Source: Cylindrospermum sp. FACHB-282 (GTDB lineage Bacteria; Cyanobacteriota; Cyanobacteriia; Cyanobacteriales; Nostocaceae). From it: DNA of 64,000 bases. The position numbers and the translations under genes are program-made. Below, piece after piece: positions 34,668 through 43,891 of the stretch (positions within the stretch are counted from its first letter, which is position 1; the number at the start of each line of letters is the position of its first letter). The notes beneath the pieces were generated by a model. That model worked only from the letters and a program-made list of their open reading frames with translations, did not search any database and was not told the origin of the DNA. The DNA is taken from NCBI RefSeq assembly GCF_014697195.1, contig NZ_JACJRJ010000038.1, forward strand, positions 1 to 64,000, in the 5' to 3' direction.

Positions 34668-35195
34668 TTAATAAGCATCTTGCAACTCGTAGAAATCAGG
34701 CGAGATGTAATCCTTACGTAACGGCCAACCTACCCAATCTTCCGGCATCAAAATCCGCTTCAGATTTGGGTGTCCTTCGTAGATAATGCCGTACATATCG
34801 TAAGATTCGCGCTCTTGCCAATCCGCCGTTTTCCAAATCCAGTACACTGAAGGCACCGTGGGATTTTCCCGTGGTAAGAACACCTTCACCCGCACTTCTG
34901 CCGGTCTATCAGCATTATCACTGATTTTAATCAAGTGATAAACACTCACCAAATCTTGTCCTGGCCCCAAGTCAATGCCAGACTGAAACTGGAGGCAATT
35001 AAACCCGTAGGCATACAAAGCTGTAGCGGTAGGTAGCAAAAAATCAGCCGCCACCTTAATAATCTCTACTCCGTTAGCATCGGGTGCTAAAGACTCATGG
35101 TCAAAACCATTTTCCGCCAACCACTGGGAAACAATACCGGCTTGGACTAGAGCTTCTGCCGCTGCTGGGACTACTTTCGATTCTTCATCAGCCAC
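34668..35195 (-). CDS. ndhJ: NAD(P)H-quinone oxidoreductase subunit J
   Basis: 175 residues, the NuoC/30-kDa-like hydrophilic subunit of the thylakoid NDH-1 complex. Family motifs include [40 protein letters not shown] and [17 protein letters not shown] at the end. It overlaps the ndhK stop by eight bases. Third gene of ndhC-K-J, a universal order in cyanobacteria and chloroplasts. NDH-1 drives cyclic electron flow, respiration and CO2 uptake. Confidence 0.97.
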   Translation of the reverse strand: MADEESKVVPAAAEALVQAGIVSQWLAENGFDHESLAPDANGVEIIKVAADFLLPTATALYAYGFNCLQFQSGIDLGPGQDLVSVYHLIKISDNADRPAEVRVKVFLPRENPTVPSVYWIWKTADWQERESYDMYGIIYEGHPNLKRILMPEDWVGWPLRKDYISPDFYELQDAY

Positions 35196-35925
35196 GGTAT
35201 TCTTCCTCCTTTTGTGTCTTTGCTGTCAGCAGCGCCGGGGGTATAGGCATCCCAATTGCTTCCGCCAATTCCTTTGGTGGTGTGTAGCGAGTCTCTGACT
35301 GCAAATACTTACCAGTTAAAATTTCTTCCACTGGCTTCAGGTTATGGGTTGTGCTGTAGTAGCGATGGATTTGCTTGATGTTACCCCGCTCTTGGATTGA
35401 ATCATTAGCGATTTTCTTCCGCAGCTTAATAATTGCGTCGATAATCGCTTCCGGACGGGGAGGACAACCGGGCAAGTACACATCCACGGGAATCAGTTTA
35501 TCAACTCCACGCACAGCCGTGGGGGAATCAACGCTGAACATCCCGCCAGTAATTGTACAAGCTCCCATCGCGATGACATACTTCGGTTCGGGCATTTGTT
35601 CATAAAGACGCACCAATTGCGGTGCCATCTTCATGGTAATTGTCCCGGCAGTAATGATTAAATCGGCTTGACGGGGGCTAGAACGGGGAATTAGTCCAAA
35701 ACGGTCAAAGTCGAAGCGAGAGCCAATTAAAGCGGCAAATTCAATAAAGCAGCAAGCTGTACCAAACAGCAGGGGCCACAGACTAGAAAGCCGCGCCCAG
35801 TTGTAGAGGTCATCAACCGTAGTCAAGATGACGTTTTCTGAAAGGTCTTGAGTGACTTTCGGACGCTCAACGGGGTTGATGATGCGCTCTTGATCCTGGG
35901 TGGTTAAGTTAGAATTCAAGACCAT
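35188..35925 (-). CDS. ndhK: NAD(P)H-quinone oxidoreductase subunit K
   Basis: 245 residues, PSST/NuoB-like subunit carrying the N2 [4Fe-4S] cluster. The cysteine ligands are visible in [20 protein letters not shown] and [10 protein letters not shown]. The N-terminal ~40 residues are a cyanobacterial extension. It overlaps ndhC by ten bases and ndhJ by eight, so the three genes are translationally coupled. Confidence 0.97.
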   Translation of the reverse strand: MVLNSNLTTQDQERIINPVERPKVTQDLSENVILTTVDDLYNWARLSSLWPLLFGTACCFIEFAALIGSRFDFDRFGLIPRSSPRQADLIITAGTITMKMAPQLVRLYEQMPEPKYVIAMGACTITGGMFSVDSPTAVRGVDKLIPVDVYLPGCPPRPEAIIDAIIKLRKKIANDSIQERGNIKQIHRYYSTTHNLKPVEEILTGKYLQSETRYTPPKELAEAIGMPIPPALLTAKTQKEEEYRG

Positions 35926-36278
35926 TCCAAAGCTCCTTTACGCCATGCGTAAACTAAGGCGACTACAAGAATTGCAATAAAAACTAGCGCTTCCAGAAAT
36001 GCCAATAGCCCCAAACGGTGGAAAGCCACCGCCCAAGGATATAAAAACACAGTCTCCACGTCAAAGACGACGAAGACTAGGGCAAACATGTAGTAGCGAA
36101 TGTTGAACTGAATCCAGGCACCGCCGATGGGTTCCATCCCGGATTCATAAGTGGTGCGCCGTTCTGGGCTGGAACCACTGGGTCGTAGGAGCTTGGACGC
36201 TGAGAGCGCCAGGGCTGGCACTAGGCTACAGATGATTAGAAAGCCTAGAAGATACTCGTAACCGCTGAGGACAAACAC
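35916..36278 (-). CDS. ndhC: NAD(P)H-quinone oxidoreductase subunit 3
   Basis: 120 residues, three transmembrane helices ([54 protein letters not shown]). The acidic motif [11 protein letters not shown] is diagnostic of NuoA/NdhC. First gene of the ndhCKJ operon, divergent from rubA with about 200 bases of shared regulatory sequence. Confidence 0.97.
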   Translation of the reverse strand: MFVLSGYEYLLGFLIICSLVPALALSASKLLRPSGSSPERRTTYESGMEPIGGAWIQFNIRYYMFALVFVVFDVETVFLYPWAVAFHRLGLLAFLEALVFIAILVVALVYAWRKGALEWS

Positions 36279-36474
36279 AATGAATATCTACCGCTTAGGA
36301 TGTAATTAAGGCTGTAACTTTCTTTTACATTATATCTTTTTGCCTTTTCTGAAATCTGGGAAACAGACGCGCTGAAGGTATTTGATTCGTTTTTGGTAGC
36401 GATAGAAAAGCCTAACAATTATGTCATAATTTGTAACGTATATTTAATATTCCCCCCTCTTCGAGGAGCTAGCC

Positions 36475-36819
36475 ATGAGCGAACAAGCTGAACAAGCTGT
36501 TGAGACTCCAGAGTTAGACCGCTACGAGTGTCGCTCTTGCGGTTATGTTTATGAACCTGAGAAGGGAGACGACAAGCAAGATATTGCCTCAGGGACACTT
36601 TTTGCAGAACTACCAGCAAATTGGCGCTGTCCAGTTTGTAATGCTAAGAAGGTCGCTTTTGCCAACATCGGCCCTGCGGGTACAGCATCCGGTTTCAAAG
36701 AAAATTTAGGTTACGGTCTCGGTGTCAACACGCTGACACCAACCCAAAAGAATATCCTGATCTTTGGTGCTTTGGCCCTTGGGTTTTTGTTTTTTATCAG
36801 TCTCTACGGCTTACAATAA
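36475..36819 (+). CDS. rubA: Membrane-anchored rubredoxin
   Basis: 114 residues. Rubredoxin domain ~15-65 with the two CxxC iron ligands in YECRSCGY and WRCPVCNA, a Gly/Asn linker, and a C-terminal membrane anchor (ILIFGALALGFLFFISLYGL). Family knowledge: this thylakoid rubredoxin, next to ycf48-psbEFLJ, is required for photosystem II (and in some species PSI) assembly. GAGGAG lies seven bases before the ATG. Confidence 0.95.
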   Translation: MSEQAEQAVETPELDRYECRSCGYVYEPEKGDDKQDIASGTLFAELPANWRCPVCNAKKVAFANIGPAGTASGFKENLGYGLGVNTLTPTQKNILIFGALALGFLFFISLYGLQ

Positions 36820-37036
36820 GACCCGCTATCTTTTATACCCAGTCTCTAGGACGGCTATTGCCATTCAGGTATACCTTTTAGAATTCATCGGGACTTAAAT
36901 GCGGCCTTTAACAATCTGAGATTGAGAATGCAATCTCTGGGTATTCAATCCCTAGATGCCGCTCTTGATCTAATGGTACAGGAGCGGATCATTCACAGAA
37001 ACCCGACAAAAATTTAGAAAAGACTAAGAAATACTG

Positions 37037-38059
37037 ATGCATTCAATTGTGAGAAGTTGGCAAAGAATATTTGCCCTGTTGATAGTAGTCCTAGCTTGTA
37101 TAGGTTGCAGCAAAGTCCCCTCTATCAGTTCTAACCCTTGGCAGGTGGTGAATGTGCCTACAGAGGCAAAGCTGTTGGATATTGCTTTTACTGATAACCC
37201 TCAGCATGGCTATTTAGTTGGTAGTAATGCCACCCTTTTGGAAACAAATGACGGTGGAGACACTTGGAAACCTTTAAATCTGGAATTGGATGACCCCAGG
37301 TCTCGCTTTGACTCAGTAAGTTTTGCTGGGAAAGAAGGTTGGATTGCGGGAGAGCCTTCGCTGCTGCTACACACTACTGATGAAGGTCGTAATTGGTCGC
37401 GTATTGCTTTGAGCGAAAAGCTACCCGGTAATCCGATTGTAATCAAGGCACTGGCTGAGAATACAGCTGAGATGGCTACTGATGTGGGAGCAATCTATCA
37501 AACTACAGACGGTGGGAAAAATTGGAAGGCCCAGGTGGAAGCTGCGGTTGGTGTGGTGCGTAACTTGGAACGTTCTGCTGATGGCAAATATGTTGCTGTT
37601 TCTGCTAAGGGTAGTTTCTACTCGACTTGGGAACCGGGGCAAAGTGCTTGGGTACCCCATAACCGTCTTAGTTCTAAGCGGCTAGAAAATATGGGCTTTG
37701 CAGACAATGGCCAGTTGTGGTTGTTAGCACGGGGGGGTCAAGTTCAATTTAGCGACACCACTAAACCTGATGAGTGGCTAAAGGCAGAATATCCTGAGTT
37801 GTCTACTAGCTGGGGTTTGCTGGATTTGGCATACCGCACACCTGATGAAATTTGGATCGGTGGTGGTAGCGGTAATTTGCTGCGGAGTACCGACGGTGGT
37901 AAAACCTGGGAAAAAGACCGTGACGTGGAAGGAGTTGCTGCTAATTTTTATAAGGTTGTTTTCCTTAAGCCTGATCAGGGATTTATCATTGGCGATCGCG
38001 GCGTTTTGCTAAAATACCAACCCAATGTGGAAACTGCTTCTCAACCAGAGGCTGCTTAG
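37037..38059 (+). CDS. ycf48: Photosystem II assembly factor Ycf48 (HCF136 homologue)
   Basis: 340 residues. A lipoprotein-type signal (LIVVLACIGCSKVP) is followed by a seven-bladed propeller with repeated BNR/Asp-box-like motifs (TNDGGDTWK, TTDEGRNWS, TTDGGKNWK, STDGGKTWE). Ycf48 binds precursor D1 in the thylakoid lumen during early reaction-centre assembly. It sits between rubA and psbEFLJ on one strand, the conserved cyanobacterial order. Confidence 0.95.
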   Translation: MHSIVRSWQRIFALLIVVLACIGCSKVPSISSNPWQVVNVPTEAKLLDIAFTDNPQHGYLVGSNATLLETNDGGDTWKPLNLELDDPRSRFDSVSFAGKEGWIAGEPSLLLHTTDEGRNWSRIALSEKLPGNPIVIKALAENTAEMATDVGAIYQTTDGGKNWKAQVEAAVGVVRNLERSADGKYVAVSAKGSFYSTWEPGQSAWVPHNRLSSKRLENMGFADNGQLWLLARGGQVQFSDTTKPDEWLKAEYPELSTSWGLLDLAYRTPDEIWIGGGSGNLLRSTDGGKTWEKDRDVEGVAANFYKVVFLKPDQGFIIGDRGVLLKYQPNVETASQPEAA

Positions 38060-38094
38060 GTATTTATGCTAGTTTCTGAGAAGGACGTTGCAAC

Positions 38095-38125
38095 TTGTAA
38101 CTCTTTCTAAACTTTGTAGGATAAT
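38095..38125 (+). promoter_or_regulatory. Candidate psbE promoter
   Basis: TTGTAA (38095-38100) with TAGGAT (38117-38122, 16-base spacer) or GATAAT (38120-38125, 19-base spacer). It lies about 40 bases ahead of psbE. Consensus-based guess. Confidence 0.35.
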
Positions 38126-38162
38126 AAACTCAATAATAGTGTTTGAGAGGGTAGTGATTTAA

Positions 38163-38411
38163 ATGGCAGGTACCACCGGAGAACGTCCGTTTTCGGACAT
38201 CATTACCAGTATTCGTTACTGGGTAATCCACAGCATCACCATCCCTGCATTGTTTGTTGCGGGTTGGCTGTTTGTCAGCACTGGTCTGGCTTATGATGTA
38301 TTTGGCACACCCAGACCAGATCAGTATTTCACACAAGCACGGCAAGAAGTGCCAATTGTGAAGAACCGTTTTGAAGCTAAAAAGCAAGTTGAACAATTTA
38401 TCGGAAAGTAG
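38163..38411 (+). CDS. psbE: Cytochrome b559 subunit alpha
   Basis: 82 residues. One transmembrane helix with the haem-ligand His in [16 protein letters not shown], and a lumenal tail ending [10 protein letters not shown]. Together with PsbF it binds the b559 haem at the photosystem II core. First gene of psbE-F-L-J. Confidence 0.98.
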   Translation: MAGTTGERPFSDIITSIRYWVIHSITIPALFVAGWLFVSTGLAYDVFGTPRPDQYFTQARQEVPIVKNRFEAKKQVEQFIGK

Positions 38412-38420
38412 TTTGAGATC

Positions 38421-38558
38421 ATGACTAGCGGCAATAACATCAATCAACCAGTTACCTATCCAATTTTTACGGTTAGATGGATTGCAGTTCACACCTTAGC
38501 TGTACCCACCGTATTCTTTTTGGGCGCGATCGCCTCAATGCAGTTTATTCAACGCTAG
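38421..38558 (+). CDS. psbF: Cytochrome b559 subunit beta
   Basis: 45 residues, ATG 38421 to TAG 38558. The [20 protein letters not shown] segment holds the haem-ligand His in a single transmembrane helix and ends SMQFIQR. Nine bases separate it from psbE. The length matches PsbF. Confidence 0.97.
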   Translation: MTSGNNINQPVTYPIFTVRWIAVHTLAVPTVFFLGAIASMQFIQR

Positions 38559-38567
38559 GAGCAACTC

Positions 38568-38687
38568 ATGGAAAGATCCCCTAATCCAAATAATCAGCCG
38601 GTTGAATTAAACCGGACTTCGCTCTACCTAGGACTATTACTCATTTTTGTTCTGGGGATTCTGTTTTCTAGTTACTTCTTTAACTAA
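38568..38687 (+). CDS. psbL: Photosystem II protein L
   Basis: 39 residues, the exact family length: [20 protein letters not shown] followed by one transmembrane helix ending FSSYFFN. PsbL supports PSII dimer formation and QA function. A GGAG precedes the ATG by eight bases. Confidence 0.97.
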   Translation: MERSPNPNNQPVELNRTSLYLGLLLIFVLGILFSSYFFN

Positions 38688-38757
38688 CTGGAATTACAGT
38701 TGTTAATTTTTGTTGATTTAGTTTGTGTTGATTTGTTGTTAAGGGAGGAGAAAAGCT

Positions 38758-38877
38758 GTGTCTGGAAGTGGGAGAATTCCTCTGTGGGTCGTCGCTACGA
38801 TCGCAGGGTTGGGTGTAATTACTGTGGTAGGCATCTTCTTTTATGGAGCCTACGCCGGCATCGGTTCTTCGATCTAA
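38758..38877 (+). CDS. psbJ: Photosystem II protein J
   Basis: 39 residues from a GTG start, chosen because AAGGGAGGAG lies eight bases upstream and the product is family length. Starts (M)[19 protein letters not shown], single transmembrane helix, ends [10 protein letters not shown]. Last gene of the psbEFLJ operon. Confidence 0.96.
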   Translation: MSGSGRIPLWVVATIAGLGVITVVGIFFYGAYAGIGSSI

Positions 38878-38947
38878 TCCTAGCCGGAGCCGAATATCAT
38901 TAAATTTGGATTTTCTAGCATTTGTTTAGAAATCGGCATTGAAAAAA

Positions 38948-38974
38948 ACCGCCTGTCTCACTGAGATGGGCGGT
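38948..38974 (+). terminator. Terminator after psbJ
   Basis: ACCGCCTGTCTC pairs with GAGATGGGCGGT (12 bp with two G-U) around a 3-base loop, followed by ATTATTAT. It is 70 bases after psbJ and is symmetrical enough to serve psaI's strand too, although it lies beyond that gene's end. Confidence 0.7.
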
Positions 38975-39056
38975 ATTATTATATCCCTTAAAGAAAAATG
39001 GTAATTGGTAAAAACTGAAGCTACCAATTTTCCATTACCCATTAGCTATGACCCAA

Positions 39057-39197
39057 TTAGGCAATATCTTCGCTTTCGATGTATAAAAAGAAAAAAGCGA
39101 ACACTACTGCTGGTAAAACTAGACCAGTCAGGGGTACAAAGATAGAAGGCAAAAATGAAGAATAAGCCAAGATAGAAGGCAGAAATGAACCTGACAT
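39057..39197 (-). CDS. psaI: Photosystem I reaction centre subunit VIII
   Basis: 46 residues, ATG 39197 to TAA 39057. MSGSFLPSILAYSSFLPSIF is followed by one transmembrane helix (VPLTGLVLPAVVFAFFFLYI) and the ending IESEDIA, as in Nostoc-type PsaI. The small PSI subunit stabilises PsaL and trimer/tetramer contacts. It is convergent with psbEFLJ, and the short length makes it easy to miss. Confidence 0.93.
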   Translation of the reverse strand: MSGSFLPSILAYSSFLPSIFVPLTGLVLPAVVFAFFFLYIESEDIA

Positions 39198-39308
39198 AGA
39201 AACAATTCCTGTTAAGTTACACTACAATTCAAAATGAGCTTACTGCAAATTTCGCCTAATTTTTGAAATTCTCAAGATTTTTAACACAGCCGCTATGAAG
39301 GCAGGTGT

Positions 39309-41891
39309 TTAAATACCCAGTAATTCATCTAGCTGCAACATCGGCAAATCAGGAGGAATCACAGTTCTGACTATTGTCACTTTGTGGCTTTCTTGTTGGG
39401 TGGCCATATCAAGTGCGATCGCCTCTAAGCGAATTTCCAAACAGCCAAAGGGAATATTGATTTGCGTCATCACTTCCAACCCTCCCAAGGAGTTAGGTAG
39501 CAAATTTGTCAGCATAAAGGGCCCATCTAGCAACCCGCGAGTTTGGTAATCCTCAATCCATAACTTGACAACAACTTGCGAAGATACCTCAGGGAGTTCT
39601 ACACGCACCCTCACAGCAGTACCAGCAATCAGTTCCCCTTCTGGTATATACAGTTGCGGAATTGGTAAAGACTCGATGATACCTCCAGTCATAGACAGGG
39701 GAAGGGATAAATTTGACAGTTGTTGTTGTTCTGGTTGTTCAGGCAGATGACTATTGGTAACTTCATCTTCCTGTTCAGTATATGTATCATCCACAACAAT
39801 TTCTTGCGCCAACCAAGCAGAAAATCTCTTAACCGAACTGGGAGGCAGTAGTTGTGATACTTGATCTGGTAACTCAAGCGGTGCTGGCGATTCATCTTCT
39901 ACGCCCGCCTCTTGCTGTATCCCCATCTCAGCATCTAGGTTTAATGGCAAATCAGCCTCAATAGTTTGTAGCTCAGAGGGGGCAAGTAATTCATCTTCTA
40001 CACCCGCTTCTTGCCGTATCTCTATCTCAGCATCTAGGTTTAATGGCAAATCAGCCTCAATAGTTGGAGTCGTCTCTTGGGTTGGCTCGTCATCTTGGTA
40101 TTCCACATGGACGGGTTCAGGTAAGAAGTATCCTTGGCTCTGCATCCACTTTCTGAGCAAGGGAGATGGGGGTTCCTCTGCTGGGATTAATTCCACACTT
40201 GGCGGGGGAAGATTTTTGTTTACAGACTCATCGATAAATTCCGCACTCAATGGGGCTACTACTTCAGCAATAGACTGATCTTGTAACGGCTCATCGCCTG
40301 CTACTAATTCCGGTGTGTTTGCATCCTCATCTGCAATTGCTGCAAACTGCTGGGAGTTTTCTGGCGGGTTGCTGTTTACTTCTTCTCTGTTAGCTGGTAA
40401 AACTGGCAGCCTTCTCAGATAGGGAAAAGTGGTGTTAAACATTGACACTCGCCGGGGTTTGATCACCAACTGGTCTAGATTAATGGTGGCGATGGCGCGA
40501 GGCTTGTCTACAGGCACATCCTGTGTTTGTGATTCTGCAACTAAAGCAGTAGATGCCATGGACTGCGCCCCGGTGGAGGCAATCCCATTAGTTGAATTCA
40601 CAGGCAGCTTTGGCAGTTGAGGCCAACATCCGTCTGCTGATTTATTTAGGGTAGACGCTAGAACTCGCGGGTTAATTAGTGGCGGCAGGGGTTTGTTGGG
40701 CGATGGATTCAGGGGCTGAAATTGCAGTAATTTGGGGGTTTTGACCAGATTGAAAAGTTCCAAATCGATGCTAACAGATGGCTCTAGCTCGGTGGAAGCA
40801 ACAGGCAGGGTCTGAGTATTTTTATCTAACAGATATGCTGTAGTAGATTTGGCTGCGTCCTTGATTGCCAGTAATTCTGTCACATCTGCTGTAATTGTGA
40901 AGGAATGACTAGCTAATAGGATGACTTGATCAACATCAGTGAATGCACCATATAAACTGATATCAGCCAAAATCAGCTTGGATTGATCATCAGCAGGAAT
41001 ATCAATCAAGCTGCTGAAGGTGAAAGGCAACACCTGATTGAGTAATGGTTGCTTTACCTGAGTCAAAATTTTCGATTCTTGGGGCGATCGCAGTTCAATT
41101 ATTAGTTGCAGGTCCCAAAGGCTTTCTGGGGATGATGTCTCACCTGCCAACTTTCTCCTTTCTGGGAGTTCGACGCGCCCGTTGATTGTTAAAGCTTGCC
41201 CCCAATGAGCGATGTAAGTTTCCCGATTTAGGGTCAGATTTAGTACTGACGGTGGTGGTGTTGCAGTAAAATCCTCAACCCTTTCATCCGACCCTAGGGC
41301 TTGGGTGGTGGGTAAAGCTAAATCTATTAAGTTTTGTAAAATCTGTTCTGCCGTCTCACCTTTCAGCCAGACTGGGCTAACAGGTTGATCGATAATTATA
41401 AATTCATCTTCTTCTGCTTCAGAAATAGAATCTGAGTGATGCAGTAAATTTGACTCAAAACTTTCCTGAGAACCGAACAAGCTAGGGAGCCAATTCTCAG
41501 ATTGATCTCCACCGTCCAATTTCCCTAGCTGCCCATCTAATTCTTGCGGCAAGACTTGCACAAGTACTCTATATTGCCAGGATTTACCGAGCATATCCGA
41601 CATCAAGTCGCCGGAGCATTGCAACTCCCAAATCCCTGGCTTGAGGAAGGTAAAGGGAATTACCGCCATCAGTCCTTCTGCGTTAGTGCGACGCAACCGC
41701 TTGACAATTCGCCGCTTTGGTGGAAATTCCTGGGTTGAGGAGTGAGTTACCCGCACTTCCACATCTGTATTGGGAAGGTTAGAGCGAGCTAAAACTCTAT
41801 ATCTACCTGCCAAAATTTTCAGATTTGGCGATTCCAGGGACTGCCAAGTGCGATCGCCCTGTTTCTGTATCAGAAATTGCCAGTGTTCCAT
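39309..41891 (-). CDS. Large cyanobacterial protein of unknown function (860 aa)
   Basis: No signal peptide or membrane segment. The N-terminal ~120 residues look like a beta-sandwich (MEHWQFLIQKQGDRTWQSLE to WELQCSGDLMSDMLGKSWQY), and similar Ig-like beta stretches occur at ~210-330 and ~760-850 (ELIAGTAVRVRVELPEVSSQ). The middle (~390-740) is low-complexity, rich in Pro, Glu and Leu, with an exact-looking tandem duplication of about 31 residues (TIEADLPLNLDAE, then QEAGVEDE) at ~635-700. I recall homologues at this place in Nostocales next to psaI, without known role. Confidence 0.7.
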   Translation of the reverse strand: MEHWQFLIQKQGDRTWQSLESPNLKILAGRYRVLARSNLPNTDVEVRVTHSSTQEFPPKRRIVKRLRRTNAEGLMAVIPFTFLKPGIWELQCSGDLMSDMLGKSWQYRVLVQVLPQELDGQLGKLDGGDQSENWLPSLFGSQESFESNLLHHSDSISEAEEDEFIIIDQPVSPVWLKGETAEQILQNLIDLALPTTQALGSDERVEDFTATPPPSVLNLTLNRETYIAHWGQALTINGRVELPERRKLAGETSSPESLWDLQLIIELRSPQESKILTQVKQPLLNQVLPFTFSSLIDIPADDQSKLILADISLYGAFTDVDQVILLASHSFTITADVTELLAIKDAAKSTTAYLLDKNTQTLPVASTELEPSVSIDLELFNLVKTPKLLQFQPLNPSPNKPLPPLINPRVLASTLNKSADGCWPQLPKLPVNSTNGIASTGAQSMASTALVAESQTQDVPVDKPRAIATINLDQLVIKPRRVSMFNTTFPYLRRLPVLPANREEVNSNPPENSQQFAAIADEDANTPELVAGDEPLQDQSIAEVVAPLSAEFIDESVNKNLPPPSVELIPAEEPPSPLLRKWMQSQGYFLPEPVHVEYQDDEPTQETTPTIEADLPLNLDAEIEIRQEAGVEDELLAPSELQTIEADLPLNLDAEMGIQQEAGVEDESPAPLELPDQVSQLLPPSSVKRFSAWLAQEIVVDDTYTEQEDEVTNSHLPEQPEQQQLSNLSLPLSMTGGIIESLPIPQLYIPEGELIAGTAVRVRVELPEVSSQVVVKLWIEDYQTRGLLDGPFMLTNLLPNSLGGLEVMTQINIPFGCLEIRLEAIALDMATQQESHKVTIVRTVIPPDLPMLQLDELLGI

Positions 41892-42448
41892 TATGAGTAA
41901 TGCCCGACCCGAAGAGCAGTCGATTAATATTTTGCAATAAACTACTGTTGATTAGCTCTAGCTCTCAAATATTCAGCCAAAAGCTAATAGAAACATTGAG
42001 CGTAAAAAAATCGACCCATATTGTCCCAAGGGTCGCTTTAAATAAAAATATTTTAATTATATCTCAAAGGTTCTAAAATTAATTGCTCCCTTCACCCCAC
42101 AAGCTGGCTGATTAAGTAAGTATGCAAAAAGAAATCAAACTATAATTAAGTAAAGTAACAAATGTTGAAATTAGCTCGTAGTGGGGGATTTAGCCCTCTC
42201 TATCTCCTGTGGTCGACCCTAAGAGGTAAGCGCAGCTATGCCCCCTCTCTCTTTACAAAGTAGGGCACAGAGCGGCTTACTACAAACTTTTAATTATTTA
42301 CGTTGCTCTACTTACTTCAAAATAAATACCATGAAAGGGAACCAACCCAAGAGGTTGCTAAGTTGGGTTTATTTCAGGAGCGAATTCCTAATAAGGTATT
42401 TGCCTGACATTACAGGACATTATGACAGCTTGATATTAACTTAAGCAA
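41892..42448. other. Intergenic region with one terminator
   Basis: Holds the minus-strand terminator at 42004-42035 and otherwise AT-rich sequence with a weak CCAACCCAAG/TTGGGTT pairing near 42340-42370. No convincing gene. Confidence 0.45.
42004..42035 (-). terminator. Minus-strand terminator
   Basis: On the minus strand CGACCC and GGGTCG pair across a 12-base loop and are followed by a T7 run (complement of 42004-42010). It may end transcripts of the 81-residue gene upstream. Confidence 0.6.
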
Positions 42449-42694
42449 TTAAAGGTTGTAACATTTTTGATAATAAGCCAAAATTTGTTTGACGCGTTGC
42501 TGACTTTGTGAACTAGGGTTTAACGTCCACGAAATCCACAAGCCACCGATTTGACTTTGATGATAATCAAACTGTGAGGAAGACTGGGGAATCAAATCCA
42601 CGTCTAGCCCTTTGACTTGACGCAAATGTGCCGCTATCTCCCGATAGACGGCCAAAGGCAACCCAGCAAATTCAATTTTTTCCTTGGTCTCCAT
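42449..42694 (-). CDS. Small conserved cyanobacterial protein (81 aa)
   Basis: Starts METKEKIEFAGLPLAVYREI and contains HLRQVKGLDVDLIPQ and a closing RVKQILAYYQKCYNL. It reads as a compact alpha/beta domain without known function. The composition and strong ATG context (GGAGAC upstream is weak) support a real gene. It lies on the same strand as the lipoprotein and sigma genes upstream. Confidence 0.7.
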   Translation of the reverse strand: METKEKIEFAGLPLAVYREIAAHLRQVKGLDVDLIPQSSSQFDYHQSQIGGLWISWTLNPSSQSQQRVKQILAYYQKCYNL

Positions 42695-42832
42695 TTTTAT
42701 GAAGCTCTGGCACTAACAATATTTTAAAGCAACCTAGACACCGCAGCAGGATTGTCAACTGGTCTATTTAAAGAAATGTCAAGATAGAAGAAAGAAGAAA
42801 TTGCATTTGATGCTAAAACGACTCCCAACTTC

Positions 42833-43726
42833 TCAATTAACTCCTGCTTGATTATTTGGCAATACGCTCCCAGCAGAAGCAGTAGTTGATGGCTTGACAA
42901 TAACAGGTGCTTCCCCTACCATTCTGGCAACTTCGATACCGTATTGTTCCAGAATCACCACAGGATTGTAGCCTTGATTCATTTCAATACGTTTAACCAG
43001 CACCCCATTAACCAATCGCTGTCCCGCCTGTACATAGCGACTAGTTGGTTCTTCTGGTACTTTGATAATTGCCTGGGGTTCTTTACCAATTTGAACTATA
43101 CCTGTTACCAAAATTGCTCTGGCTAAATCAGGTTTTTCTGTTGGTGGTAATAGAGATCCTAAACTAGGGTTGGGGACAACTTGAGGCCAAACCTTAGGCA
43201 GTACTGAAGCTGACACCTCCTTGGGCTTTTCTGTTAGTGGTACTGAAGAGATTTGAGTTTTTGGCTGTGGTTTTTGTGCAATGCCTGTTGGTTTTGGTTT
43301 TACTGCAATTTTAGATATTGGCAGTTTTCTTACTGTTGGTGTAGGCAGGGGAGGCACCTTAGGAACGGGTTTTACCATTGGATTATTCGGCATCTGGGAA
43401 ACCATTTGCCCGCCAATTTGTGCAAATGGGTCAGTTCGCCCTTTTGACACAATTATTATCCGCTCTCCGGCATTAGTCGGTTGAATCAAGCCCTTACTAA
43501 GAGTCGGCGCAGCTGGCTGTGCTACTTGCTTGGCTGGCACCACTGGATTCGGAAAGGATGGAGTCCCTGCTTTTGGATTTGCTGCAACGTTGGGAACCGC
43601 TGTGTTGGGAACTACCGCGTTAGGAGTCGGCGTAGAATTAACAGCTACTGGTGTCTCTTCTGAAGCACATCCAGCAATCACCAAAGTTAAAATAGCTGCC
43701 ACTGTAATCTTGCTGTTTCTACCCAT
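42833..43726 (-). CDS. Pro-rich putative lipoprotein, unknown function
   Basis: About 297 residues from ATG 43726; ATG 43774 and a TTG at 43792 are alternatives in frame. MGRNSKITVAAILTLVIAGC ends with a lipobox Cys, so export and lipid anchoring are likely. Residues ~25-200 are low-complexity Pro/Val/Lys/Thr. The C-terminal ~100 residues (LARAILVTGIVQIGKEPQAI and GVLVKRIEMNQGYNPVVILE) look like a small folded beta domain similar to those in pilus- or secretin-associated proteins (PilP-like), which is only a suggestion. Upstream of it lies the SigF-type gene on the same strand. Confidence 0.65.
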   Translation of the reverse strand: MGRNSKITVAAILTLVIAGCASEETPVAVNSTPTPNAVVPNTAVPNVAANPKAGTPSFPNPVVPAKQVAQPAAPTLSKGLIQPTNAGERIIIVSKGRTDPFAQIGGQMVSQMPNNPMVKPVPKVPPLPTPTVRKLPISKIAVKPKPTGIAQKPQPKTQISSVPLTEKPKEVSASVLPKVWPQVVPNPSLGSLLPPTEKPDLARAILVTGIVQIGKEPQAIIKVPEEPTSRYVQAGQRLVNGVLVKRIEMNQGYNPVVILEQYGIEVARMVGEAPVIVKPSTTASAGSVLPNNQAGVN

Positions 43727-43891
43727 TAGCCACTCTCGCAAGCTATAGGAAAATTTACTTGTGGAAATTGACATACCTGAAATTTGGGTCAAAGGCTAAG
43801 TCTCTTTACTTTATAACCTACATTTTACATTTTAAAGGTTATTTTTAACACTGCTAAAGATAGCACAACTGCTGATTGATCCGGTTTACCG

